NCBI RefSeq assembly: GCF_047663525.1
Contig: NC_092617.1
Span: 3,538,501-3,602,500 of the forward strand
Reading direction: 5' to 3'
DNA: 64,000 nucleotides
From: Anas platyrhynchos
Lineage: Eukaryota; Chordata; Aves; Anseriformes; Anatidae
Each line of letters starts with the position of its first letter. Within the stretch, counting starts at the first letter, position 1. This document shows, in pieces, positions 32,922-44,479 of this stretch. The notes beneath the pieces are model-generated. The model did no database searches, had not been told where the DNA came from, and saw nothing but the letters and a program-made list of their open reading frames with translations. The position numbers and the translations under genes were made by a program.

Positions 32922-33479
32922 TCATGGGCTATTCTCACCCAGTATTAAATCTCCTTGAGGTACACACCGGACCTCTCCGTTCTTTTGCATCACCCACCAA
33001 GTGTATCCAGGTCCCTGAGGAAAAGCAATTCCACGAATGGGTTTGCCTTTTCCTAAGGCAGGAGTAGCCCAGACTGTTTTACCCAGCATATTTCTTACAT
33101 GCACTACAGGAACTTTATCCCCATCTACAGTACGTAACAGGTTGGATTGGGCAGGTCCAGCTCGGTTGGTAGATCCCCTAGTATTGACTAACCAGGTGGC
33201 CTTCGCCAAATGTGTATCCCAATTTTTGAATGTCCCAGCGCCCATTGCTTTCAAGGTAGTCTTTAACAGGCCATTGTATCGTTCAACTTTCCCGGAGGCT
33301 GGTGCATGATAGGGGATGTGATACACCCACTCAACGCCATGTTCTTTGGCCCAAGTGTCTATAAGGTTGTTTCGGAAGTGAGTCCCATTGTCTGACTCTA
33401 TTCTTTCTGGGGTGCCATGTCGCCATAGGACTTGCTTTTCAAGGCCCAGGATAGTGTTCCGGGTGGTGGCATGAGGCAC
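32922..33479 (-). pseudogene. ERVL-type integrase fragment
   Basis: 185 codons. The core has ESDNGTHF and, 35 residues on, a KVERYNGLLK block that supplies the second Asp and the Glu of the DDE triad. The C-terminus includes WVMQKNGEVRCVPQGDL. The upstream core and zinc domain at 33.48-33.77 kb are frameshifted. It belongs to the element ending in the 32190-32782 LTR. Confidence 0.85.
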
Positions 33480-33774
33480 AGGATATGTTTCCAGCTATCC
33501 GGTGGTTGCTTCCACCATTTTAAGTAAGTGGCGCTTGCCATTGTGAGTTTGAGGGAGTGTGATACAATCAATCTGCCAGGCCTCTCCGTATTTATATTTC
33601 AGCCATCGTCCTCCATACCAAAGAGGCTTTGACCGTTTGGCTTGCTTGATTGCAGCACGTTTCACAGTCATGAATAACCTGTGCTATAGCGTCCATGGTC
33701 AGGTCCACCCCTCGATCACGAGCCCATCTGTATGTTGCATCTCTACCTTGATGGCCTGAGGTGTCATGGGCTCA

Positions 33775-34377
33775 TCAGGCTATAAATAATTCACCTTTAT
33801 GCTGCCAATCCAGGTCCACCTGAGCTACTTCAGTCTTAGCAGCCTGATCCACCTGCTGGTTGTTTTGATGTTCTTCAGTAGCCCGATTCTTGGGCACATG
33901 ACCATCTACGCGGCGTACCTTTACAGCCAGGTTCTCTACCCAAGCAGCAATATCTTGCCACAATGCAGCAGCCCAGATGGGTTTGCCCCTGTGCTGCCAG
34001 TTGTTTTGCTTCCATTGCTGTAACCATCCCCACAGGGGATTTGCTACCATCCATGAATCAGTGTAGAGATAGAGAACTGGCCATTTTTCTCGTTCAGCAA
34101 TGTCTAAAGCCAGCTGAATGGCCTTCACTTCTGCAAACTGACTCGATTCACCTTCTCCCTCAGCAGCTTCTGCAACTCGTCGCGTAGGACTCCATACAGC
34201 AGCCTTCCATCTCCGATGCTTCCCCACAATACGACAGGACCCATCAGTGAACAGGGCATATTTCTTTTCATTGTCTGGTAACTGGTTGTACAGTGGGGCT
34301 TCTTCAGCACGCCCCACCTCCTCCTCTGATGATATCCCAAAGTATTCGCCTTCTGGCCAGTCCATAATCACTTCCAA
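33775..34377 (-). pseudogene. ERVL-type RNase H fragment
   Basis: 200 codons with FTDGSC, an EVKAIQLAL glutamate box, YTDSWMV and a DGHVPK region. The layout is that of a retroviral RNase H. It is separated from the RT and integrase pieces by frame breaks. Confidence 0.8.
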
Positions 34378-34421
34378 GATTCCTGGGCGACTGGGGTTTC
34401 CTATTCGAGCCCTCTGAGTAA

Positions 34422-35745
34422 TCAGTGCAACCCACTTGCTCCATGTAGCATCAGTTGCATGATGTGTAGAGGGGACCTTCCCTTGAACATCCAGCCTAGT
34501 ACTGGCAATCGGGGTGCTAGGAGGAACTGCGCTTCAGTACTGACCACCTCCGAAGCAGATCGAACTCCTTCATATGCTGCCAATATCTCCTTTTCGGTTG
34601 AAGTGTAGCGGGCCTCAGATCCTCTGTATCCCCGACTCCAAAACCCCAGAGGCCGACCTCGACTTTCCCCAGGTTCTTTCTGCCAGAGGCTCCAGGTGGG
34701 GCTGTTCTCCCCAGCTGCAGTGTAGAGCACATTCTTTACATCTGGTCCTGTTCGAACTGGCCCAAGGGCTACTGCATGGACTATTTCCTGCTTGATTTGT
34801 TCAAAGGCTTGTCGTTGCTCAGGGCCCCATTCAAACTCATTCTTCTTACGGGTTACTTGGTAGAGCGGGTTTACAATCAGACTGTAATTTGGGATGTGCA
34901 TTCTCCAAAACCCCACAACACCTAGGAAAGTCTGTGTTTCTTTTTTGCTAGTTGGTGGAGACATAGCTGTTATTTTGTTGATCACATCCATTGGGATTTG
35001 ACAATGTCCATCTTGCCATTTCATTCCTAAAAACTGGATCTCTCGTGCAGGTCCTTTGACTTTATTTTGTTTTATGGCAAAACCGGCTTTCAGAAGGATT
35101 TGGACTATTCTCTTCCCTTTCTCGAAAACTTCCTCTGCTGTGTCACCCCACACAATAATGTCATCGATGTCCTGCAGGTGTTCAGGAGCTTTCCCGTGCT
35201 CCAGCGCAGACTGGATCAGTCCATGGCAAATGGTAGGGCTGTGTTTCCACCCCTGGGGCAGCCGATTCCAAGTACATTGGACTCCCCTCCAAGTGAAGGC
35301 AAATTGTGGCCTGCACTCTGCTGCTAGAGGGATGGAGAAAAATGCATTAGCGATATCAATTGTGGCGTACCACTTGGCTGCCTTCGATTCCAGTTAATAC
35401 TGGAGTTCCAGCATGTCCGGCACTGCAGCACTCAGTGGTGGCGTGACTTCATTCAGGCCACGATAGTCCACTGTTAGTCTCCACTCGCCATTAGACTTTC
35501 TCACTGGCCATATGGGACTATTGAAAGATGAATGAGTCTTGCTGATCACTCCTTGGCTCTCCAATTGACGAATTAGCTTATGGATGGGAATCAGGGAGTC
35601 TCGATTGGTGTGATATTGCCGCTGGTGCACAGTAGTGGTAGCGATTGGCACTTGCTGTTCTTCAACACTCAGCAACCCCATAACAGAAGGGTCCTCTGAG
35701 AGACCAGGCAAGGTGGATAATTGTTTAATGCCCTCTGTCTCTAAG
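34422..35745 (-). pseudogene. ERVL-type reverse transcriptase, frameshifted
   Basis: Two main open pieces, 35394-35745 (RQLESQGVISKTHS, WPVRKSNGEWRLTVDYR) and 34422-35153 (KQNKVKGPAREIQFLGMKW, TQTFLGVVGFWR). They are joined by a region whose active site reads QDIDDIIVWGD (near 35150-35180), an IDD box in place of YxDD. At least two frame breaks mean it is dead. The protease and gag side is missing, replaced at 35750 by another LTR. Confidence 0.85.
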
Positions 35746-35749
35746 GCAG

Positions 35750-36796
35750 TGTCGTGGTTCCACTTGAGTGGGCAGCTGAGCTCCACCACAGCCGCTCTCT
35801 CACTCCCCCTCCTCAAAGAGGAATGGGGAGAAAATATGTGAAAAGGGCTCAAAGGTTAAGATATGGACAAGAAAATCACGCAATAATTATTGTAACGGGC
35901 AAAACAGACTCAGCATAAGGAGATAGTAAGATTTATTGCTCATTACTAACAAGCTAGAGAAGTGAGAAACAAAGGAAAGAAACCAAAAGCACCTTCTCCC
36001 CCATCCACCCTCTTCCACCTCCTCCCCCCAGGCGATGCAGGGGAACGGGGGAATGGGGGTTATGGTCAGTCTACAGCACTTCTTCTCTGCCGCTCCTTCT
36101 CGGTCACTCTCGTCCCCTGTGCTGTGGGGTCCCACCCACGGGATGCAGTCCTTGATGAACTGATCCGGCGTGGGCTTCCCACAGGCAGCAGCTCTTCCAG
36201 AACTGCTCCAGATATGGGTCCGTACCACAGGGGCCATCCCTCAGGAGAAACTGCTCCAACCTGGCTCCCCCACGGGCAGCAGCTCCTGCCAGGTCACCTG
36301 CTCCTGCGTGATCTCCTCTCCACGGGCTACAGGTCTGGCCTGGAATCTGCTCCGGCAGGGGTCTTCCACAGGCTGCAGCCTCCGTCGGTGCAGGGCCACC
36401 GTGGTCTCCTCCACGGGCTGCAGCGTGGAACCCTGCTCCACCGTGTTACTCCATGGGCTGCGGGGGGACATCCTGCTTCACCATGGTCCTCTCCACAGGC
36501 TAGAGGGACTTTTGCTCCGGCGCCTGGAGCACCTCTCCCCCCTCCTTCTTCACTGACCTTGGCGCCTGCAGGGCTGTTCCTCACTGCTCTCACTCTCCCA
36601 GCTGCTGTGTGGCGCAGCGTTTTTTTTCCCTGTCTTAAATCTGCTCTCACAGAGGCACAAAACAACATGGCTTATTGGCTCAGCTCTGGAAAACAGTGGG
36701 GCCCTTCCCAAACATGGGGCAGCTTCTAGATCCTTCTCACAGAAACCACCACTACGGCCCCCTGCTACCAAAAACTTGCCATGTAAACCCACTACA
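35750..36796 (-). mobile_element. Solo LTR, ERVL-type family B
   Basis: On the plus strand it runs tgtcgtggttccac to aaacccactaca, the reverse complement of the 16734-17780 LTR. The sense strand has AATAAA near 35936 (tttatt on plus). It sits exactly at the broken 5' end of the ERVL pol. No 5-bp target duplication is visible, so it may have replaced or recombined with the original 5' part. Confidence 0.75.
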
Positions 36797-37235
36797 AATA
36801 TATTGCCTGCCTTCTTCGGTAAATCACTCGTAATGTTACTCGTGATTGGCGAAGCCTGTGGGTCTTGTGTTGTTGTGTTTTTTCCCATTGTACTTTATCA
36901 AATGTTGTCCACAGAGAAATATTATTCTTTATTTTGCTTGTGTATTTAAATTAATTGAAGTGCCTTTTTGTTTTATGTCCTTCCTCTGAGGTCTTTTCTG
37001 TGGCTGCAGAGGCAGTGCCCGTGTGCAGGAGGCAGAAGAAAAGAGTCACGGCCCAGTAGTCCAGCCCTAGAGCACCAGGACCTGGTGCATGCAGAGCCGT
37101 TCTCCTACCACTGCCACCCTCTCCTGCTGAGCCCTGCTGGCGGTGTAAGGCCTGGCTGCTCCTGGAGCTTGGTCCAGTGCTGCTGTGTGGCTATGCTGGG
37201 ACTGCAGGCCAAAGTGCAAGAGCTGAATGCAGCTC
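36797..37235. other. Unassigned AT-rich spacer
   Basis: No gene, RNA or repeat is recognised. Confidence 0.4.
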
Positions 37236-37600
37236 TGTGATGTGCTTCCTTGAGCCTCCGGGGTCCCTGTGCCCATTCCTCATGCTATGGGGCATCTCAG
37301 AGGAAGGCGATGCACTGCAATGCTGAGGTGCCTCCCAGCCTCTGCAGTGGCTGCAGGAGCCAGAGGGACCTGCAAGTGCTGCAGTGCACCGCCTGTGTGT
37401 GTGCAAGGCAGAGACTCGTGTCTCTGAACAGCCCAGTGTAGATGAGCAGTGCACGAGGCCAGTTCAGATGTTGGCACCTCACAGACCCCCGACATTCTCT
37501 GTGCAGAACTCCAGTAATTACCCCCAGCGTTCCCATGAGATTTCTGTCACCCTCCTTCCACAGGTTCATTTCAAAATGCCTCTCTCTGACTTAACACATT
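37235..37600. repeat. Low-copy duplicon B, copy 2
   Basis: Same orientation and order of blocks as 735-1110. Confidence 0.6.
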
Positions 37601-37702
37601 ACCCTGCTTTTTGGACTGGTGGTGACAGCAAACTGGTGGCTGTTGGTGACAGGCAACATAGCTTCACTAGGGGCAGATCGTGCCTGACAAACCTGGTGGC
37701 CT
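37600..37702 (+). mobile_element. CR1 fragment
   Basis: ggcaacatagcttcactaggggcagatcgtgcctgac corresponds to the GRSCLTNL region of CR1 RT seen intact at 40.02 kb. It is cut at 37702 by an LTR. Confidence 0.6.
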
Positions 37703-38300
37703 GTGGTGGTTTTACTCAGGTGGGCAGCGGAGCTCCACCACAACCGCTCTCTCACTCCCCCTCTCCTCAAAGAGGAAGGGGGAGAAAATACAACACAGAG
37801 AACACGAGGTTTGAGATGAGAAAGGTTTCATTAAAGGGAAAGGGAATGGGGAGGGAAAAAAAAGAAACAAAAGAAACAATAAGTCTGTGAGGAAGCACAG
37901 AGAGAGGGAAAAAAATATTCTCTAATTCCCATCAACGAGCGACGTTCGGCCACGTCCTGGGAAGCAGGGCCTCAAAACGCGTAGTGGTTGTTCAGGAGGA
38001 ACAGCCCCCTCCCCCACGAGAGCCCCCCCTTTAATTGCTGTGTGTGATATCAGGTGTTATTGAATATCTCTTTGGTTGGTCTAGGTCAGCTGCCCTGGCA
38101 ATGTCCCCTCCCCAAAACTTGCCCACCCCCAGCCTGCTGGCTCTTGGGGGCTTGGAAGGAGTCGTGATGCTGTGCCAGCACTACGCAGCAATAGACACAA
38201 CACTGGAATGATATCAGTGCTGTTCCAGCTACGAGTGCAGAGCACAGCACTGTGTGGGCTACTGCAGGGAAAGGTGACTCCAGCTCAGACAGATCCAACA
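37703..38300 (-). mobile_element. ERVL-type solo LTR (family C)
   Basis: It starts tgtggtggttttactcagg and shares only its first about 100 bases (agctccaccacaaccgctctctcactcccc) with family B. The remainder differs. The right end near 38300 is uncertain. Confidence 0.55.
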
Positions 38301-38589
38301 CACCCACTGAGCACCTTGTCCCTGCAGATCCCCTGACATTTCCTGGCAGCTCCAGATTTCTCTCCAAGCTGGCATTGGCCATCTGCCCCACTGCAGAGGG
38401 CAGTGTTGTCTATTTGGGCATGTGCTGCCACAAAGGAAGTTCTTGGCTTAGCGCTTGGTTCCTCAGGGACCACTCTGGGACTTTCAGCCTCTGTCTCTCA
38501 CTCCATGAAAAAAAAACAGAAAACAGAAAAGCAGAGAGCAACCTCTTGGCTCTGTTTCTGATAGCACATTTGGAAGAGGTGTCCAGGGT

Positions 38590-39040
38590 CCTGGGTTTGC
38601 CCTGAGCAAGACCCTCTTGTTACTGTGGTGCTAGTAGGGAGGCAGCTGTGACCCAGGGCTGCACAGTGCCTGCTGCTGCCTGCAGGGACAGGGATGCCAC
38701 TGCAGAGACAACAGGACTGTCACCAAGGCATATGAGACCTTGAGACTTAGACAGATACAAGAGCACAAGAAAGCAATAAGGAACCAAAAAGAAAACAGCA
38801 GTGACAAGGCCAAGTCCTGCTGCTGGCCATGGCCATGGCTCCAGGGAAGCAGCAGCCCTGACCCGAAGGCAGCAGAGAGGCAGAGCCCAGCGGGCAGTGA
38901 GGGGCAGCCCCGAGGGCCACCGGGACTGCTCCTGCATGTGGCAGCTGGGCTCTTGGCCCTGAGCCTCTCCTGCGTGCTGGGGCTGCTCCCCCAGCTCCAG
39001 AGCAGATGCAAAGAGACAGCAGCTGAGACAAATTCTTTTC
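38590..39040 (-). repeat. Receptor 3'-flank duplicon, inverted copy
   Basis: It is the reverse complement of 7880-8290, located downstream of the minus-strand receptor that ends at 39270. Confidence 0.7.
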
Positions 39041-39269
39041 TCATGGCATCTTTATCATTTATATGTATACAAGAAGCCTGCTAATATAGGTTTGTGAGAC
39101 TTGGTCAAAGAAGATAAAATTAACAGGTTGGATGTTAAGAGAAAGAAGATCAAAGAAAAAAAAAAAGAAATTAATTACAGAAAATAAGAGAAAACAAAGT
39201 AGACATAAGATAAGACATAAGATTTTCCTAAGAGTTTCCAAAATTAATTTGAAATTTAAAGGCACATTA

Positions 39270-41850
39270 TTACTTTCGAAGAAGCATATATTCAAAAAAA
39301 ATCCGTACTGCATTCTTAAGTACCTTGTTCCTCATGCTGTAGAGGACAGGGTTCACTGCTGGAGGCAACACTGAGTACAAAAATGACACCTCCAGATTTA
39401 GAGCTGGGGAGGAGAGGAAGGGAGGTTTAAAGTAGGCAAAAAGGATGGTGCTGAGAAACAGGGAGACAACAGCCAGGTGAGGGAGGCACGTGGAAAAGGC
39501 TTTGTGCCTGCCCTGTTCAGAGGGCATCCTCAGCACTGCCCTGAAGATCTGCATGTAGGAGAAAACAATAAAAACAAAACAACCAAAGGCTAAACAAACG
39601 GTAAAAATAAGTGCCCCAACTTAAGTACCCAGAACTGGTGGAAGGGGACGGGGAGCAGGATGTGGCCCTCACCATCCACGAAGAACTGGTTGGTGACCTG
39701 CTACGGCACTTGGATGTGCACAAGTCGATGGGGCCGGATGGGATCCACCCAAGAGTACTGAGAGAACTGGCAGAGGAGCTGGCCAAGCCCCTATCCATCA
39801 TTTATCAGCAGTCCTGGCTATCGGGGGAGGTCCCAGCTGACTGGCGGCTAGCAAATGTGACGCCCATCTACAAGAAGGGCCGGAGGGCAGACCCGGGGAA
39901 CTACAGGCCGGTCAGTTTGACCTCAGTACCAGGGAAGCTCATGGAGCAGATCCTCTTGGGAGTCATCATGCGGCACTTGAAGGGCAAGCAGGCGATCAGG
40001 CCCAGTCAGCATGGGTTTATGGAAGGCAGATCCTGCTTGACGAACCTGATCTCCTTCTACGACAAAGTGACGCGCTGGGTGGACGAGGGAAAGGCTGTGG
40101 ATGTGGTCTACCTTGACTTCAGCAAGGCTTTTGACACCGTTTCCCACAGCATTCTCCTCAAGAAACTGGCTGCTCTTGGCTTGGACTGGCGCACGCTTCG
40201 TTGGGTTAGAAACTGGCTGGATAGCCGGGCCCAGAGAGTTGTGGTAAATGGAGCCAAGTCCAGTTGGAGGCCAGTCACTAGTGGCGTCCCCCAGGGCTCG
40301 GTGCTGGGGCCGGTCCTCTTTAACATCTTCATCAATGATCTGGATGAGGGCATTGAGTGCACCCTCAGTAAGTTTGCAGATGACACCAAGCTTGGTGCGT
40401 GTGTCGATCTGCTCGAGGGTAGGAAGGCTCTGCAGGAGGATCTGGATAGGCTGCACCGATGGGCTGAGGTCAACTGTATGAAGTTTAACAAGGCCAAGTG
40501 CCGGGTCCTGCACCTGGGGCGCAATAACCCCAAGAAGAGCTACAGGCTGGGAGAGGAATGGCTGGAGAGCTGCCAGGCAGAGAAGGACCTGGGAGTGATG
40601 GTGGACAGTCGGCTGAATATGAGCCAGCAGTGTGCTCAGGTGGCCAAGAAGGCCAACGGCATCCTGGCTTGTATCAGAAACACTGTGACCAGCAGGGCTA
40701 GGGAGGTGATCGTCCCCCTGTACTCGGCTCTGGTGAGGCCGCACCTCGAGTACTGTGTTCAGTTCTGGGCCCCTCGCTACAAGAAGGACATCGAGGTGCT
40801 TGAGCGGGTCCAGAGAAGGGCGACGAAGCTGGTGAGGGGCCTGGAGAGCAAGTCCTATGAGGAGCGGCTGAAGGAGCTGGGCTTGTTCAGCCTAGAGAAA
40901 AGGAGGCTCAGGGGTGACCTTATCACTCTGTATAAGTATATTAAAGGAGGCTCTAGCGAGATGGGGGTTGGCCTGTTCTCCCATGTGCCTGGTGACAGGA
41001 CGAGGGGGAATGGGCTAAAGTTGCGCCAGGGGAGTTTTAGGTTAGATGTTAGGAAGAATTTCTTTACTGAAAGGGTTGTTAGACATTGGAACAGGCTGCC
41101 CAGGGAGGTGGTTGAGTCACCATCCCTGGAAGTCTTCAAAAGACGTTTAGATGTAGAACTTAGGGATATGGTTTAGTGGGGACTGTTAGTGTTAGGTCAG
41201 AGGTTGGACTCGATGATCTTGAGGTCTCTTCCAACCTAGAGATTCTGTGATTCTGTGATTCTGTGAACTTCCCCGAGGTAAGAATCAGAGCAGGAGAGCT
41301 TGAGGATCTGGGGGATTTCACAGAAGAACTGGTCCACAACATTGCCTTGGCAGAGGGGCAGGGAAAATGTGTTGGCCGTGTGCAGGACAGCATTGAGAAA
41401 GCCACTGCCCCAGGCAGCTGCTGCCATCTGGGCACAAGCTCTGCTGCCCAGGAGGCTCCCGTAGTGCAGGGGCTTGCAGATGGCAACGTAGCGGTCATAG
41501 GCCATGACGGTGAGAAGGGAATACTCTGCTGACATCAAAAATACAAAGAGAAAGACCTGTGCAGCACAGCCTTGATAGGAGATGGCCCTGTTGTCCCAGA
41601 GGGCATTGGCCATGGCTTTGGGCAGAGTGGTGGAGATGCAGCCCAGGTCGAGGAGGGCGAGGTTGAGGAGGAAGAAGTACATAGGGGTGTGGCGGCGGTG
41701 GTGGCAGGCTACGGCGCTGAGGATGAGGCCATTGCCCAGGAGGGCAGCCAGGTAGATGCCCAGGAAGAGCGCGAAGTGCAGGAGCTGTAGCTTGCGCGTG
41801 TCTGCGAATGCCAGCAGGAGGAACTCAGTGATGGAGCTGCTGTTGGGCAT
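39270..41850 (-). pseudogene. Olfactory receptor, OR14-like, split by a CR1 insertion
   Basis: The N-terminal part (41850 down to 41271) starts MPNSSSITEF and runs through GN in TM1, HTPMYFFL, MAYDRYVAIC and FCEIPQILKLSCSDSYLGEV. The C-terminal part (39622 down to 39270) runs from TM5 through MQIFRAVLR, KAFSTCLPHL and NPVLYSMRN to a stop. Between them lies a 1.64-kb CR1 in the opposite direction. Removing the insert and one 5-bp duplicate joins GEV to GAL in the same frame, and each half is free of stops. The receptor was therefore intact when the CR1 landed. The frame is open upstream of 41850 to 42081, but that extension is unlike receptors. Confidence 0.95.
39623..41265 (+). mobile_element. 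CR1 LINE, 5'-truncated, intact RT, inserted in the receptor
   Basis: Codons to 41176 are open for about 515 residues and contain the whole reverse transcriptase: [27 protein letters not shown] (first Asp), [15 protein letters not shown] and the catalytic FADDTKL. The conserved C-terminal part through [11 protein letters not shown] follows. The endonuclease domain is missing through 5' truncation. The 3' end is the attctgtg tail repeated about three times. Target duplication aactt at 39618-39622 and 41266-41270. The intact frame implies recent insertion. Confidence 0.95.
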
Positions 41851-41859
41851 CTTCTTTTT

Positions 41860-42185
41860 TGGGGATGTGATCCTGAACAAAGAGGAGAAAGAACAGTAGT
41901 AATGTACTACAGACTTATCAGAGAAAAACTCATCCCATTTCTCATTTAGAATCTCCAGAAAATTGTCCATTTCCAGGAAGACATTTGGCAGGTCACTTTT
42001 ATGCGTTCTTCCTGATGCCTGAGGGTATCCCTGGGAGCAGGGGACTCCTCTGTGGGCAATGGAAGAGTCAGTTATGTCCAAAAGCCAGAGGTAAGGAGGA
42101 ACATGGGGTAATCTCAGACTCTCTTCACTGCTGATATTAAAGAACTTTGCCCCAGTGTTGCTCTCAGGTTACCCAACTTCAGAGC

Positions 42186-42231
<46 letters not shown>

Positions 42232-43350
42232 TTTTATTTTATAGAGTTAGAATTTTTGTTGTTACTAACCTACCACACTGGCTGAGTTTTTCTAAAACAG
42301 AAATCCTGGGCACTTCTCCAGCACATAAGGATAAATATTGTGGATCCTCAAAGAAAAAGGGACTGGCCCTATAGTCCCGTGTCCTTTAGTGAGAACAGAC
42401 AATCTGTTCATCAGTGCTGGTCTCACCCACCCTGTGAGTGTTGCAGGAAAGTTGTACTCAGAGACTGATCTGAGAAGAACCTGAACACTGGTGAGAGCAG
42501 AGGAATCCAGGCACAAAGTGCCCATCTCCACACCCCTCACCCTGTCCCCTTACTCCCTTTCCCCGAGGCACACCGAGGCCTCATGCCATGGGCATGTGAA
42601 ACCCCCATCCCCAGCAAGCCTGCAAACAAGACCAGCAGCAACACGGCCAGCTGGAGAAGCCAGGAGGAATGCCAGTGTGCTGCTACCAGGGGAGGCAAGG
42701 CCAGGGAGGGACAGACGGACACTCAGCAGACCCTCCTGTGCTGCACCTCTGCCTGCAGACGAGGCAGCTCATGCTCATTACAAATGATCTGTGCTCACTT
42801 CAAGCCAGCAGAGACCTCCCAAAGACAGGGCACTGGGCGTCAGAGGGCTTGCAGCTCATAAAGATCAGCCAGGATAAAACCTGAGAGGACCACAAGCATG
42901 ATGTTGGTGCAGTTTCTGGGCTGAGGTGTGGGAAGGGACTTTATAAACTTCATTGCTGACAAACTGATCTCTCACTGCAGGTGTCTTGGAGTCTCAGTCT
43001 CCAGTACAAACCTGACCACCTATTACCATGAAACCAGCCTACCCTCCACTGCAGGAATCTGCAAGCACAGGCTACAGAAAATATCTTGCCTTTCAGGTAG
43101 CCCCTGCCTTGGTCTTCCTTTTGAAAAATCCAATCATACATGCCATTCTCTAAAGTGTTTTCTACTCATTTCTGGAGAAAAAGAGAGACCCACCCTGACA
43201 GATGCTATCAGCCATCGGAAGTTCCAGCTGTACAAGACCCCTCTGGCAACCCCACCTGCAGTGCCCTGTTGCCAGAGCCTCACGGTGTCAAGAGCCTGCA
43301 GATGTGTCCTGCCACACGCTGCCCTCTGTTGTTGCGCTCCTCAGTGCCTC
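41860..43350. other. Upstream region of the split receptor; no other gene
   Basis: It holds an (AT)n run at 42184-42229 and unassigned sequence. A candidate acceptor for the receptor lies close upstream of 41850 on the minus strand. Nothing else is recognised. Confidence 0.4.
42184..42229. repeat. (AT)n microsatellite
   Basis: About 21 uninterrupted AT units. Confidence 0.98.
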
Positions 43351-43359
43351 CAAGCCCTC

Positions 43360-43560
43360 TCTCCTTCTCTCCTCTCTGTGTGCCAGCTGCGGTCAGAGCC
43401 CCCAGCCCTGCTGCGCTGTGCAGAGGAGCTGCTCCTGGCGACAGCTGTCTCTCTGCAGGAGTTGCCAGGAGCTCCCCTTGGGCCCAGGAGCCCGGCCCAG
43501 CTCAGCAGCACAGCACCCGACCATGGCATTGCTTGTTCTGTGCCCTTGGTCTCCCTCGAG
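43360..43560 (-). other. Putative non-coding 5' exon of the split receptor
   Basis: Its reverse complement matches 6180-6310 (tgctgtgctgctgagctggg, gcaggagcagctcctctgcacagc), the 5' exon region of the intact receptors, and it lies in the right orientation upstream of the 41850 start. Confidence 0.4.
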
Positions 43561-43899
43561 GTGTCCCCAAGGCCTCAGGGCTGACAGCTCCCCAAGGCAG
43601 CAGGGTCTCTGCTGGGGTATGGTGTTCAAAGCAGACTGAAGGCATCACTGACTGCTTCTCTCTGTAGATGTCAGAGAGTGATTTTTTAAAGTGTGATTTG
43701 TGCTGTTGGACTGTGGTTGTCAAACATGAGTACAAATGTTTCCCTCCCTTAACCACTATTCTGTTCCCAGTGTAATGCAGGACACTTCAGCCATGACCGC
43801 CAGGGATCATTTCACCCCTCTGAACGTGTTTAAACAAGAAAGGGGGGAACTAAATGCTGTAAAGGGTTTCCATGAAGGGAATGATACACTAAGACACCA

Positions 43900-44470
43900 T
43901 TCATTGAGTTTCCATAGCTGTCCATCTGGAAGATTCCTTTCTTGCATGACCAGCACAGTGACTGGGATGTGGAACACCATCATCACTATGCTGGTGCCTG
44001 ACACCAAACACCTGCAGATGCCCGTGGCCTTCTTTCTGGGGGAGATTTCTCCTCCTTGCAGGCCTTGTACAGCTCCAGCACCCTGTGCCAGATGCTGGCC
44101 AGCTTCCTGGCTGGGGACAGCACCCCCTTTGCTCACAGAGGTGGCAGCACTCTCAGCTGCACCTCCTGTATGACCGCAGTGCTTCCTGCTGGGGGCCATG
44201 TCCTACAGTCAGCCCTGGGCTGTATGCCATCCCTGTTCTCTGCAAGGCTCGAGAAGTGGAAGGTCTGACTCCAGAAGGCAGCTGTACCTGAACCAGGGGA
44301 ATTTCTCTATGTACACCAATTCTTTCTCCTCCTCCCAGCTACTGTTCTGTGGCCCCAGTGTCAAGCAACCCTTGTGTGGTTTTGCCCCATTGCTGGAGCT
44401 GTCCTGCAGTGCCACGGTGATACTCTTGGTTTTGCTTTCAAAATTTGCATATGTATCCAATCTTCCTCTT
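43900..44470 (+). pseudogene. Olfactory receptor pseudogene of a different OR family
   Basis: The translation gives VPDTKHLQMPVAFFLGEIS, SLQALYSSSTLCQMLASFLAGD (TM2-loop 1), a TLSCT piece, then QLLFCGPSVKQPLCGF and APLLELSCSATVILL (loop 2 and TM5). This resembles the OR2/OR6/OR10 type (FFLG, LCG.FAPLLELSCSDT) and not the OR14-like genes around it. TM3-TM4 is deleted or shifted, the MAYDRY box is missing, and the C-terminal half is absent. Inactive. Confidence 0.7.
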
Positions 44471-44479
44471 CCTAATCAT

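Noticed and set aside
41851-42081. 77-codon upstream extension of the split receptor
   Set aside because: The frame is open but unlike receptor N-termini, and MPNSSSITEF at 41850 is the family start.
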